DNA of 64,000 nucleotides from NCBI GenBank assembly GCA_964006375.1, contig OZ023269.1:126764723-126828722 (forward strand). The letters are read 5' to 3'. Positions 45,150 through 55,881 of this stretch are shown here, piece by piece. Made by a program: the position numbers and the translations under genes. Under the pieces are notes generated by a model, which worked only from the letters and a program-made list of their open reading frames with translations, ran no database searches and was not told the DNA's origin. How positions within the stretch are numbered: the stretch's first letter is position 1; each line of letters opens with the position of its first letter. This stretch comes from Tillus elongatus. Its lineage: Eukaryota > Arthropoda > Insecta > Coleoptera > Cleridae.

Positions 45150-46040
45150 AACCCGTGATGAGCACAGTTAAGTATAATTTGGAAAACCAAATTCATCACA
45201 ACACAGTTTTTAGACCTGGCGATCCCTCTGAAGACGCTAACTTTGTTAGTGGTACGATCGTCCCGTCTGAAAACTGTATTGTGATGAACTGGATTTTCGA
45301 AATTATATCTGCCATGTTAAGAAACAAATTTAAACATATCTTTAGCTGTCTTTTTGTTTTAAGTTTGTAAATGTCAGGTGTATTCAGATTCCGATAAAAA
45401 AATGACTAAAAATTACTGTAGACGCAAGCTTTTAGGAATTAAAGGTGAAAAGTAAATAAAAAGCAAAGTGGAGGATTACCTGGATGAAGATGAATTCAAA
45501 TTTAGACCTGACCTGGCACTTGAGAGACGATGCACGCAGGACAATAAAAGAAGAAGAGCTAGAAAGGAGCAGACACCTCTTGTATATTTTGTACATCTGG
45601 AAAAGGAACTGAACGGAGTTTATTCATCCCTCTGATTACGCTAACTTTCTTAGCGAAACGATTGTCCGGTCTGAAATCTGTATTGTGATGAATAGGATTC
45701 TCCAAATTGTACTTGCCATATCAAATAACAAATTAAAATAAATCTTTAGCTGTATTTTTCTTTTAAGCTTGTAAATGTCAGGTGTATTCAGATTCCGATA
45801 AAAAAAATGACTAAAAATTACTGTAGACATAACCTTTTAGGCATTAAAAATGAAAATTAAGTAAAAAGCAAAGTAAAGATTTACCTGGGTGAAGATCAAT
45901 TCGAATTGAGACCCGAGCAAGGACCTAGAGGGGCAAAGCCAGGTACTCGGGACAATAAAAGAAGAAAAAGTTCAGAGGAATAGACGTACCTTCATATATT
46001 TTGTAAATCCCGAAAACGGATGTAATAATATACAGTGGCT
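45150..46040. repeat. 404-bp tandem duplication including family C ends
   Basis: 'gtaaatgtcaggtgtattc' occurs at 45,367 and 45,771. The copies share 'agattccgataaaaaa', 'actaaaaattactgtagac' and 'gggacaataaaagaagaa'-type blocks. Each unit starts with a family C segment (45,150-45,310; 45,620-45,720). Both C cores are damaged: CTGAAGA with GGTA in the first, CTGATTA with GAAACGATTGTC in the second. The two units differ substantially, so the duplication is old. Confidence 0.75.
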
Positions 46041-46189
46041 TGACAAATTAATAGGAACACTATTAAAAAATCACATGTTTAAAATTTTCGATGGAAAGTG
46101 AGGTTAGTAATGGTTAACTTGAATTATTTCTTTGTTTTTGTGGTGTTTTCCTTAGAATATAAAAACAACATAATCTGTCTTAGGTTTTA

Positions 46190-46499
46190 ATATTATTGAT
46201 ATACTTAAGTCAAATTTGATTCACTCAATTTTCTAATAACTTAGAAAGTTGAGTTTTGGTACGTAGTTAGGTCTCTCCCAAGACAACATATCTAGTAAAT
46301 TTCATTAAAACAGCTTTGTAATTTTTCGAGAATTTTTTTTCGAAAGAACATTCAAAATTTTCCCGGAAAACCTTGTCCGATTTTCCTGCCTAACGAACTC
46401 ATCCAAGCCATTAATAAAAGAAAGATACTTGCCGAGTTCAATCGAAATCGGTTGATTATTTTTTGATTTATCGGATGGATACCTAGCTACAAATCAAAC
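46190..46499 (-). repeat. Repeat A body fragment A7
   Basis: It matches the reverse of A1 ('acattcaaaattttcccgg', 'tccgattttcctgcctaacg', 'ttattttttgatttatcgg'). It ends where the GIY-YIG C-terminal fragment begins. Confidence 0.6.
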
Positions 46500-46862
46500 G
46501 TAGCTACACACATTCACGACACAAAACACCAAAAACCAGACATCACCCAATTAAAACTAATGAAACATTTTAAAGACCACAAAAAAATGGAAATCTGGGA
46601 ACAATACTACATTCAACAAACAAACAATAGAAAACAATTAATGCCAGAACAAATCCAAGTACAAACATTTAAACAAAACTTAATAAGGGCCATACAAATA
46701 GACAAATTATTAAACCACAGTGATCAAGACAGGAGACCGATACACACGACACAGTCCGAAGGCACAACCAATCAGAGAACAGGAAACCGACCAATAGAAG
46801 CTCACGGCGCACGCGCGACCTACAATCGCCGATGTAGACCAGACAGGAGCGATAGCAGTCAG
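46500..46862 (+). pseudogene. Penelope-like element 3' coding end (GIY-YIG C terminus)
   Basis: The frame from 46,500 reads 'VATHIHDTKHQKPDITQLKL' then 'MKHFKDHKKMEIWEQYYIQQ' and continues to a stop at 46,861. An H-x-x-x-x-x-H...K-K-M-x-x-W-E-Q-x-x-I pattern is typical of the second half of the Penelope GIY-YIG domain, where the Glu is catalytic. It complements the first-half fragment at 42,795. The tail after 'LMPEQIQVQ' is basic and of low information. The assignment rests on pattern memory, so it is less certain than the 42.8-kb piece. Confidence 0.6.
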
Positions 46863-46979
46863 TAGCGTGCTGATGATGAACCGGTACGGTTCGAAGCTGC
46901 AGTCCACGCAAACCAATAAGAAATCACAAACTGTACAGCAAACAAATAAAGTGTAATAATAAACTATCGATACCTCTTT

Positions 46980-47015
46980 AATAGTGAATTTTTTAAAATA
47001 AAAATTCACTAAAAG
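46980..47015. repeat. Terminal hairpin shared with repeat A
   Basis: TAGTGAATTTTTT, a short A/T loop and AAAAATTCACTA form a stem of about 12 bp. The same hairpin ends repeat A at 53,067-53,095. Confidence 0.6.
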
Positions 47016-47837
47016 TGCGGAACCTACAATGAAATAAAAGAAGCTGCCCTAGACATGTCGTGGTAGCGACGTCAAGGACATCGCACTTAGACTGGTGATG
47101 ATAATGATAAGCTAATATTATGTTTGTCTCAAAGAATCTTTACAAGAAATAACTGCCTGTAAATTTCTGCAAAGCTATTTCAAGATCAATTCCATATACT
47201 ACACAAAATTCAACACATCGCTAACCTCATTTTACTGTTAAGATGACTGCACATTCCCTTTCTATACTTCTGAAGAGCAAATCAAATACATCCACAAATA
47301 TTTCTTCACTTATAAATAAGATTGCTGTTCAATATACCAATTACATTTTTGAAATATTCAGACGATCATGATTGTTCAATATGAAAGTATTTTTTTTAAA
47401 TAACCAATTCTGAATGAAATGGAGCTACGAATATCTTTGTTACTAGTAATATTACTAATAATAATCGGTTTAGAATGTATATGTAAAGATATTTTATCAT
47501 ATATTTTCTGTCCGGTTGTATCTCACCAGCCGCAGTAATTTTCTCTTGCGGTTACTTGCAGAAATGTAATTTAAGATGAATAATAAACACTTATGGCAAT
47601 AAAATTGTTACAGCTTTTCGCGGTTTCCGGGATTAATTCTTCCACTTATCTAATTATTAGTTTTAAATATTGTTATTGTCTAAAGAAATTAGAAATCACC
47701 TATTTCATCTATTAAACTATATTTTTACGTGTTACGCTCATTTTATGAAGATTTTGCAAGTCCCAGTTCAATGAAAATTAAACACCCGGGCGATTCCATT
47801 AATTATTTGTAATAATAATACTACTACTACTACTACT
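47016..47837. other. AT-rich spacer ending in a (CTA)n tract
   Basis: No gene is recognised. A (CTA)7-like tract at 47,820-47,840 directly precedes the RT fragment. Confidence 0.4.
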
Positions 47838-48150
47838 ACTAAGAGGCAGGTTGAACCATGTATGCTGAAAATAGTATGTAGTTACCTGGAAAACAGACAG
47901 CGACTGATTGGACAGAAATATCGGATGCAGGTTACATGTGGCGTGCCTCAGGGGTCGGTCTTGGGACCAACACTGTGGAACTTGTATTACGATAAGGTAT
48001 TTAGTCTGGAGTCCGTAAACAACACGGCTGTTATAGGGTATGCAGATGATTTGGCGCTGGATGTAAGCGGAGGAAATAAGGCTAACATAGAAGAAAATAT
48101 CAACTGGTCAGTGGCAAGGGTGGAAAACTTGATGGCAATAAGTTTCTGTC
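47838..48150 (+). pseudogene. R1-type RT fragment, motifs B and C intact
   Basis: The plus strand encodes 'MQVTCGVPQGSVLGPTLWNL' (motif B, G-V-P-Q-G-S-V-L-G-P) and 'AVIGYADDLALDVSGG' (motif C). The frame is open from about 47,862 to 48,164, but similarity ends near 48,145. L-W-N-L-x-Y-D-x-V wording is characteristic of R1-clade RTs. Among the best-preserved catalytic segments in the window, though it is only about 100 codons. Confidence 0.85.
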
Positions 48151-48370
48151 CATCCACCTGCTAATCCTTGCTAGTGATTTGTGACCCTAAATTCAAGTTC
48201 ACGTTGATCGAATGCTTCCACCAAAATTGCCAGATCATCGGCATATGCTGACTGTCTCTTCAGTGAAAGGTAATCGTATAACTTGATCGTATAAGATGTT
48301 TCAGATGAGAGGGCCCAGCACTGATCCCTGCGAGACACCTGAAACAACTTCTATATAACCCATAAAAGGG
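48150..48370 (-). pseudogene. R1-type RT fragment on the opposite strand
   Basis: On the minus strand 'YIEVVSGVSQGSVLGPLI' (motif B) near 48,360 and 'AYADDLAILVEAFDQRELEF' (motif C, second frame) near 48,250 are separated by a frameshift. The wording is close to the plus-strand piece at 47,900, so two related elements face each other. Confidence 0.75.
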
Positions 48371-48479
48371 TAGACACACCACAATGTCTATGCTATTTAT
48401 TAACAATGTTTTTCCACGCACTCCTTTCGCTCGTTCTACATTCGGACGTCTCCGAATACACACTCTTCAATCATGTAAA

Positions 48480-48720
48480 CTTCACGCCCCTATCTTATTT
48501 AAAATAACGCACGCAGCATCTGACCAAGCTTTCCTAGCTCTTTAACAGCATATCTTACCATTTGCATGCTCTCTATAATTTACATTTGTTACTCTGTCAT
48601 TATCAATTCGTTTTATGTATCCAAACCATCTAAGCTGCTCACCCTGCTCTCATACTTACTTTTAATAGACTTTTTCACATTACATTCGCTAAGAACCCAT
48701 TCAGTTTTAACTCTGTCTGA
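48480..48720 (-). pseudogene. LINE C-terminal tail fragment (RTE-like)
   Basis: The minus strand encodes 'EQLRWFGYIKRIDNDRVTNV' followed, after a stop, by 'RARKAWSDAA'. An R-L-R-W-F-G-H-x-x-R-M-type block and a downstream R-x-R-x-x-W-x-D are the usual ending of RTE-group and related LINE proteins. Confidence 0.6.
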
Positions 48721-48754
48721 GTTACTCTTAAAGTTTTCTCCATCTGTGGTGACC

Positions 48755-48836
48755 AGACTTGGCCACCGCGTTCGTGTGATCTGACACCACTGGATTTCTT
48801 GCTTCAGGGTTCCTTGAAAAAGAGAATTTAGGGCAA
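48755..48836 (+). pseudogene. Mariner (DD41D) transposase scrap
   Basis: One plus-strand frame reads 'WPPRSCDLTPLDFLLQGSLK', the block that carries the third catalytic Asp. The following minus-strand frame (48,952-48,840) contains 'MHFSDEMFRHL', which may be the first-Asp region of the same or another copy, but in opposite orientation. Confidence 0.55.
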
Positions 48837-49121
48837 TAAGTCCGAAATAATTCCAATTCTGAAAAACGAGATTCAACGCACCAATAATGAGATAGAGTCA
48901 TAAGGTGACGAAACATTTCGTCAGAAAAGTGCATATCTGCAAGCAAAGCCATATGGTGGACATTTGGCCAATATCGTATCCCATAACCAATGGCAGACTT
49001 TGTATATTATAAACAATTTGGAAAATTACACTTTCCAAATATTAAACGTATTTATATTCAAAGTCAAAATTCAACCTTTCGTTGAGACACCTTTATGAAA
49101 TTCGAATTAGGACCCCCAGAA

Positions 49122-49123
<2 letters not shown>

Positions 49124-49186
<63 letters not shown>
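49124..49186. repeat. (TA)31 microsatellite
   Basis: A pure TA array within repeat A6. Confidence 0.97.
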
Positions 49187-49188
<2 letters not shown>

Positions 49189-49858
49189 TTAAGGCCAAGG
49201 AGACAACTGCGTACACGTGTTTACGTGTTTCAAGCTTATTAGTTATTATCAGTACGGTATAACCAGGTGATGATGGGAACACTCTGGATGAAGAAGAAAA
49301 AATATACGGAATTACAACAGGCAACCAGTGCACATTTGCAGCATCATTCGGAAGACCCTCAATTCGAGGGCAACAACCAAAATCGCCACGGAGGCAAAGA
49401 AATCACCTGCGTGAGCCACCGAAACCCAGGAGTCATACTATTTATCACAGAATTTTTAACACGGGCTCTCTGTACACTATAAAAGGAGAAAGGTTAAGGG
49501 TAAGGCCGCAAGGAAACAACCGCATATACGTGTTTCAAGCGTATTAGCTATCATCAGTACGGTATAGCCAGGTGATAATAGTATGACTCCTGGGCTCCGG
49601 ATGCTCAGGCAGGTGACTTATTTGCCTCCGTGGCGATTTTGGTTGTTGCCCTCGAATTAAGGGTCTTCCGAATAATGCTGCAAATGTGCACTGGTTGCCT
49701 GTTGTGACTCAGTGTATTTTTGCTTCTTCATCCAGAGTGTTACCATCATTACCTGGCTATACCGTACTGATGATAGCTAATAAGCTTGAAGCACGTGTAT
49801 GCGGTTGTTTCCTTGCAGCCTTGCCCTTAACCTTTCTCCTTGTATAGTGTACAGAGAT
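49187..49858. repeat. Inverted and duplicated repeat system with hammerhead-like cores (family F)
   Basis: Three copies of one module occur: 49,190-49,275 (-), 49,500-49,590 (-) and 49,738-49,860 (+). Inner arms (49,318-49,440 and 49,565-49,705) are inverted copies containing 'aatcgccacggaggcaaa' / 'tttgcctccgtggcgatt'. Consensus module in sense: ACCGTA, CTGATGA, T, AGCT, AATA, AGCT, T, GAAACACGTGTA. The outermost segments are also inverted: 'ggttaaggccaaggagac' against 'ccttgcccttaacc'. Confidence 0.8.
49755..49820 (+). ncRNA. Hammerhead-ribozyme-like motif, family F, best copy
   Basis: CTGATGA at 49,767-49,773; stem II AGCT (49,775-49,778), loop AATA, AGCT (49,783-49,786), with a T-T mismatch at its base. 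GAA then GCACGTGT, almost the palindrome ACACGTGT of the sister copies, then A49,799 as the predicted cleavage base. Stem I pairs ACCGTA (49,761-49,766) with TGCGGT (49,800-49,805), and GGCT with AGCC further out. The A15.1 equivalent is G. Sister copies have CTGATGA with GAAACACGTATA (49.55 kb) and CTGATAA (49.25 kb). Confidence 0.5.
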
Positions 49859-50128
49859 GCCGTGTTAAAAATAGCCAGAAAAATCGGACAAGTATTTCCG
49901 CGAGAATTTTGGTTTTCTTTCGAGAAAATTTCATATTTCCGAAAATTAAAAAAAAACGATATGGGAACCAAATTTGGTACGTAGGTTTACGATACAAACG
50001 ATAAACTACATACCAAAATTTAGTTCTCTATGTTACAAGAAAAAAATTTATAAGTATTTAATGAAAAAATTTTGCCAGATCATTTCTATGAAAATTCACT
50101 ACCATATCGCACTTGCTGCGCCCAGACT

Positions 50129-51593
50129 TTTTATAATTTAAAGTAACATATTTTTAATACAGATCAGTTAAATAGGGTATGTTCTCAGTATCATCAATTT
50201 AAACAAAATTGGTGATCCAAATGAAGTTTGGAAGTCGGAGAGACTTGCTGCAGGTAGACGCCATGACAAGAGGGAAGATAGAAAAGCCAGTTTAAAATTT
50301 TTATATTAGTTCACTTTTCACAGTGACAAGCTTGTTTGGTACGTAGCGATATAAAACCGAATGCAATCAAAATTTCATGCTTCCGCAATTTTATATATGC
50401 AAAACTCATATAGGCGCTCAGAATAAATTGTTCTATGTGTTGATCATCGATCAAATAAATGGATTTATTGCAGACAACTGGAAACAACGTATACATATAT
50501 CGAGGTTTTATAGTCTTATATCATTCGGGTTACAGTTAAGGTGAAAACGCATGGCACATGGTTCATTCGTTCTATGGAATTAAAGACATCCACTGGCAGG
50601 GGCAGGTGATAGATGCTGCAATTTCAGCTTGAATTGCATTTATTACAATGTATACATTGAGTAGATATGGTCTTTTTTATGCTTTATACCACGAGAAGCC
50701 CCTTGTATAAATTTAATCACATCTTTCGGATCATGCAACAGCGTTTTTGTTTGTAAGGATTCCTATGAAAGGTACAGGGGAATTGTAACCTAACATGTTA
50801 ATTAAGAAGTTACATACATGATGGGGGATGCTAATATTTTTATAGAGTTTCTTAACCACTCATAGCTCGTTACCATGATTTATTTTTTTATTTTTTTATT
50901 TGTGTTATAGTGAAAAGTATTTCTGTCTAATATACAAGGATGTACCAAATTAAGTCTGCACTAGTGTTAACTGGAAAGTCAGTTAAATTTGGAAGCTTGT
51001 CTGATAACGGTGACTCATTACTCATTTATTAGTGGTCAAAATTATACATTATGCTTTACAAAGAAGCTGTGCTTGTGCTTGTGCTTGTATCAACATAATT
51101 TTGTAAAAATCCTAAAAAAATCAAACTGTCAAAACAATATAATTTTAATGTCACTTTCTCAATTTTGACCCATCTTGTTTTTCTTTTCTTTCTTCCACAA
51201 ACACTTCTATAGCCGTTACACAGATTTATCTTCACTCTCGCCTCACTATTTCTCTTTATTTCAACCAAACCTTCTTAAAGAAACCTAATTCCCCAGCACA
51301 TAAATTTTGACATTTTACAAGACATATACATATACAAGTACCTATGTAAACCAGAAAACAATTAAACGTCTCGATTTTAGATATTAACAAATAATAATTG
51401 TCATAAATGAAACACTCGTATAATAAGTGAAATTTTAAAACGCTCTTCGGTTTGGAACAAAAAGCTTGTTAATTTTTATTTACACAAAATGTAAAACCAG
51501 AGAAATCTAACGACTTCTAAAATGCCTTTCAGTATGTGTTGTTAAGAAAACAAGGTAAACCCCAACCACCAGAATGATCAAAATTCTTGAAAA
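50129..51593. other. AT-rich spacer without recognisable genes
   Basis: Short frames only; none recognised. No window repeat was matched. Confidence 0.35.
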
Positions 51594-51910
51594 TTCTGGA
51601 CGCAGCAAGTGTGTTATGGTGGTGAATTTTCATTAAAATGTTTTTAATAGCAAATATCTTGTTTTTTTTTAGGAAAGCAGGCATCAAATTTGGTTACCAA
51701 TATAACCTGTATAGTAAAAACAATGTGCCCTGTTTCATCAAAATAACTTTATTGTTTGAAAACGTACAAAAATTTCCGAAAGTAAACTTAAGGTGTTCCT
51801 GAAAAAGCCCGTTTCTTGGTCAACCTTATAGGTTAATAGCAAATTGAGCTTTTCAAATATGAAGCATTTAATCAAAATTCGCTACCATAACGCACTTGCT
51901 GCATCCAGAA
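51594..51910. repeat. Terminal inverted-repeat module of repeat A2
   Basis: 'ggacgcagcaagtgtgttat' on the left and 'ataacgcacttgctgcatcc' on the right. Flanking AATT is present on both sides (aattCTGG ... CCAGaatt), a possible target duplication or part of the repeat. Confidence 0.7.
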
Positions 51911-52872
51911 TTTTTTTTCCTACAAACATGCATTATATTTCGATGGAAAATGCAAAAATGCAATAAATTAAAGCGTGTTCGACTAAAAAAAAAAAAAAAT
52001 TGTATCACCAACCACTTATGGGCCAGCCTGTGCTTGTAGTAAAAAAAATTTAAGATGTAGCTCAACACACCCTATAATTAATGTATACAATTTTTTTCAT
52101 ATTTTGTATAATAACGGATATATTGAGCTCTATTGATTTTTTAAGAAAATTCGACAAAAATTATATACCATTAAACGATAAACTCTATAGCTAAGACTAC
52201 TGCCAAGTATCAGAGAAAAGGTCTATTTGAAATGAATTTTCTGGAATATTTTAGTAAAATGAAGGACAATGACGATTGAAACGTAAGACTTCAGGGTTTG
52301 TAAAACATTCTTCTTGAGACATTTTCTTTCCATAGCCCGTATTAGATTCAAGTTCTTTGCCTAAATGTTGCCAATTTTCACGTCTTAAATCGCGACTTTG
52401 ACGTTTTGAGGAAAACCCCAATTTATTTTTGTTTAAATGCCTGTAACTTTTTTGTCTTTTGACCTACAGAGCTAAATTTTGGTAGGCAATTTACCTCTAG
52501 CGATATAAACCGGTGCACCGTATTTGTTTCACGTTCTTATTGCCAATTTTAACGTTTAAAATTGCGAATTTGACGTTTAGAGAAAAACTCAAATTTTTTT
52601 TTCTTTAACTGCCTATAACTTTTTAATCATTAAACTTAGAAACCTAAATTTTGGTACATGGTTAGCCATTTGTAGTACAAACACGCGTACAATTTGGTTG
52701 CCCTTACTTTGTTATTTCCGGAGATGTAATTTTTTTTCGAAAGAAAACACAAAATTTTCCAGGAAAACCTCGGCCGATTTTCCTGGATAACGAACTTGTC
52801 CAAGCAACTTGCAAAAGGAAGGTATTCACCAAATTTAGTCAAAATTGGCCCATTATTTTTTGAGTTATCGTT

Positions 52873-52961
<89 letters not shown>

Positions 52962-53105
52962 CATATAAAAATCGAAACTGACCCCGGATATGTGTTCTAG
53001 GGGGCCTAAATAGCGCTCATTTGAATAAATTTTTTCAAAATTCACAAGTCGAGATCTCCTCATTAGTGAATTTTTTTTAAGAAAATTCACTAAAAACGGC
53101 AAAGA
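51911..53105 (-). repeat. Repeat A copy A2 (body, inverted relative to A1)
   Basis: It matches A1 1,530 back to 515 in order: 'tatgggccagcctgt', 'taacggatatattgagctc', 'taccattaaacgataaactc', 'gaaaacctcggccgatttt', a TA array (52,876-52,961), 'gaccccggatatgtgttc', and the terminal hairpin TAGTGAATTTT / AAAATTCACTA. An extra 'cctgtaactttttt'/'cctataactttttaatc' block occurs twice (52,440 and 52,612), as a partial internal duplication. Confidence 0.75.
52876..52961. repeat. (TA)43 microsatellite
   Basis: A pure TA array inside repeat A2, at the position of the short TA tract in A1. Confidence 0.97.
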
Positions 53106-53340
53106 TAACTTTTTTAATTAACACTTAATTAATAATCATACCTAAATAAATTAAATAAAAATAACTTAAGCCAAAAATTCAAGGAAAACAACTTTTACAA
53201 CAAATGTTTATTTTTTTTTTCGGTTTTAATATAGATTTATAGATTAGAGAACAAATGTTTAAATATACGCCATCCAGATTGCCGTAAAAATTCCTAATGA
53301 TTTATTTTACACCTTATACATTAACATATTTTTGTTTGTA

Positions 53341-53590
53341 GACTTCGTTTTTAACAACACCCGAAAAAATCTACGAGTATGACGTCTGGAGACCTTGAAG
53401 CCATTGAGTGGGTTCACGAGTTGCTATAATTCTGATTCCAAAATATTTCCCCAACATCAAAAAATAAACTTCTCTAGAATAATGAACCGGTGCCCCATCT
53501 TGCCGGTGGAAAATTTGTTCCCAATCAGTCAAATTTAAAGTATCTATTAACTCCTTCAAAGGGTCATTTTGGGATGATCACTTTTTTTAG
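53341..53590 (-). pseudogene. Mariner (DD41D) transposase fragment
   Basis: The minus strand encodes 'KELIDTLNLTDWEQIFHRQD' then 'GAPVHYSREVYFLMLGKYFG' (second catalytic Asp in R-Q-D-G-A-P-V-H). After a frameshift comes 'SRSPDVILVDFF', which holds the third Asp position. It is worded differently from the other mariner pieces here, so it represents at least a third subtype. Confidence 0.75.
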
Positions 53591-55555
53591 CGGCCACGAA
53601 TAAAACTAGCATGCTTTGATACCACCTTATACAACATATGTAATAGGGGTAAAAACAGATTTGAAAAGTGCCTCGGAGCCGAAATCTACAGGCTGATTCA
53701 TTAGGTGAGCGCCATTTATATCTCGGGAACTATGGCAACTGGAGCTTGGGGAAAAACATTCGAAAGGTTTTTTCAAGTACAATTCAATTTTATTTTCTTA
53801 CTCTTGCCACCAGATGGCGCTTTTTTGGATGAAACTTTTTGAAGGCCGTTATCTCAAAATATTTTTATTGCAATGCTATCTTCTTGTTCTATATTTTTGT
53901 CTGTGTTTCGACCCTCTTATATTCAGGGTGATAAAAGGGTGGAATTCAATCAAAGGATGATGTAAGTTGGTTATTTAGACCCATCATGTGATACACCAGT
54001 GCAATTGTTTCAAAAAGGCGTTTAGTTCAATATGGCTCCCATTTGAAAAATCAAAATTGATGATGATTCTCAAAAAAACGAAACTTCGGAACTCAATTTT
54101 GAAACCATTTTCAAAGACTGCTGATCAAACTCAGAGTAAGACATAGTGTGCATTTTTTCAGAAACGAAGAGGTTGGTAGGAACATGAGAAATCCACAGTA
54201 CGATATTTAGGCTGTGAACACTCGTGGAGTGTTGTTGAAATAAAAAAATAAAAAATCTAATATAGTTTAATAGGGGATACCCACCACCATTTTTTAACGA
54301 ATTGTATTGTTCTTTATTTACACGAGTAATTTTATAATTTTAAACAAAGTGACAGAATAATTTTTCCGCGAGCTAGCGAAAATATCATCGCGAACATTAA
54401 GAAATGGACTGCCAAAAAGCAAATCCGCGAAGTGCAAAGCTACAAACGGCGAGGTTTCACTATATTCCAGAAAGAGTAGTCTTTCGTTGTTTTAACATAG
54501 AGCCAATATATTTAAAAAGAGAACTATAAACCTACATAATTTACTCGTAAAGTTTTAATATAACTATCTATTGAGGATTTGTTTTTAGAGAGGGCTTCGA
54601 GTTTCAGAAGCGATAACAACTTTTATGTTTCTGTCTGGCCGATTCGGGATGTACAAACTTTAAAACACTCTTACACTTAAATCTATCATATTGGCTTATC
54701 TTTTCACCTTCTCCCTTATCTCCTTTCTACCTGAAAAGGAGAAAATTTGTTAATTATTTGAGCTCCCAAACGTCTAACCATTCTCTGCTCACGTTCACTC
54801 ATGACAAATCCAAAAACCGTGAACTACCTAGTATATCTACTTTAGTTAGAAGAGGAGACACAGGTCTCCTAATTTGCCAAAGGTGCCAGTGGACCTATTT
54901 AGATATGTTTTTTTAAATTAATTATTGCGTCTTACCTACAAATCCATTATCGCTAATTCTTTCTTTCTTTCTTTCTTTAACGTTTGGACGTATAAAGTAG
55001 GTATAATTACGAAAGTTGTGTAGTTTTTCTCGCTAAAAGATATTCACCAAAATATATACTTTTTAAATAAGTAGTGCTGTAAATTGAATCATAACTTCCA
55101 CATAGCTGTGATAATTTACTCTCTCCAGAAAGACATTCTCATGAAATTAATTTAGGGACCAATTTTTGAGCACAAAGAAAATACTCGTATTCCCGTAACC
55201 ATAAACTACTGAAACGATATGTTACTCGATTTTTAACGTGAGACTTTTTACGCCGTTTTAGCAAAAAAAAGTCGAAATATCTGTCGCCGTTATTCCACCC
55301 CCACACATTCTACCCCTAATTTAATTTCATTACAGAATACCAGACGTTTGATGAAATTTAACGTTTTTTAATAAACTAACCCTAAAACGTTATATTACTG
55401 GGGTTTTAATGAAAATATGTCAACTTTCACCAAATCACCCCCCTTGATCGATTTTACCCAAAAACAATCCGAACCGTCCGTGTCTCAGGTGCTAACTGTA
55501 TACCAGATTTGAAAACTATATCTCAATTCGTTCTAAAGTTTTCCTGGCTAAGGCT
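53591..55555. other. Spacer with one LINE J tail
   Basis: The segment 53,695-53,830 ('aggctgattcattaggtgag', 'ccaccagatggcgctttttt') looks like a worn transposon end. 54,190-54,262 is a LINE J 3' UTR (below). The rest is AT-rich; a (TTTC)n tract lies at 54,959-54,981. Confidence 0.4.
54190..54262 (+). pseudogene. LINE J 3' UTR fragment with A-rich tail (copy J6)
   Basis: 'acagtacgatatttaggctg' and 'gtggagtgttgttgaaat' match the J 3' UTR, followed by an A-rich tail (aaaaaaataaaaaa). An extreme 5' truncation. Confidence 0.65.
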
Positions 55556-55857
55556 ATATGTATTCCCACCACAATTAGAACCGTAGACCGGTTTCGCTCC
55601 AATTAGAGCTCGTCAGTACGACATACTAATTGCAGCGAAAACACACTTATAAAGTAATATGGCTATGGTAACCAGCTTCCCAAAACTAAGTGAGATGTAA
55701 GATACGCTTTTTACACGTGTCGCCATATCGTTGCAGAACCAAGCAATATGTTGTCACGGCAGCTCCAAATCACACAAAATGTTGAAAAATAGAAACTGTG
55801 GACAACCAACTAACAATTTAGTAAATTGCCAGCCCTGGCCCATTTCTTCCCCAATAT
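55556..55857 (-). repeat. Hammerhead-bearing repeat (family G), left copy
   Basis: Block a (55,556-55,682) contains the ribozyme and 'tgcagcgaaaacacac', 'ataaagtaatatggctatgg'. Block b (55,802-55,857) contains 'attgccagccctggcccatt'. In ribozyme sense the order is b then a. The right copy (56,545-56,745) has a then b. Such an order is expected if units were once arranged in tandem and then inverted. Confidence 0.75.
55572..55632 (-). ncRNA. Hammerhead ribozyme, type I (best candidate)
   Basis: Minus strand, 5' to 3': CAATTAG, TAT, GTCGTA, CTGACGA, GCTC, TAATTG, GAGC, GAAACCGGTC, TACGGT, T, CTAATTG. CTGACGA fits the CUGANGA box. Stem II is GCTC/GAGC directly between that box and GAAA, with no inserted base. 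Stem III would be the palindrome ACCGGT, as in known minimal stem III hammerheads that act as dimers. Stem I pairs GTCGTA with TACGGT (two G-U pairs), then, beyond an asymmetric internal loop (TAT/T), CAATTAG with CTAATTG. Predicted cleavage is after the C at 55,586. All core positions are intact. Confidence 0.85.
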
Positions 55858-55881
55858 AATGATGTATGCATGTAATGCTAG

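Larger units (their letters stand above)
49068..50128 (+). repeat. Repeat A copy A6, split by an inverted-repeat insertion
   Basis: The A left part with TA array (49,068-49,186) and A body (49,860-50,128, ending in the terminus 'cgcacttgctgcgcccaga') are separated by the inverted-repeat system at 49,187-49,858, again at the TA array. Confidence 0.65.
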
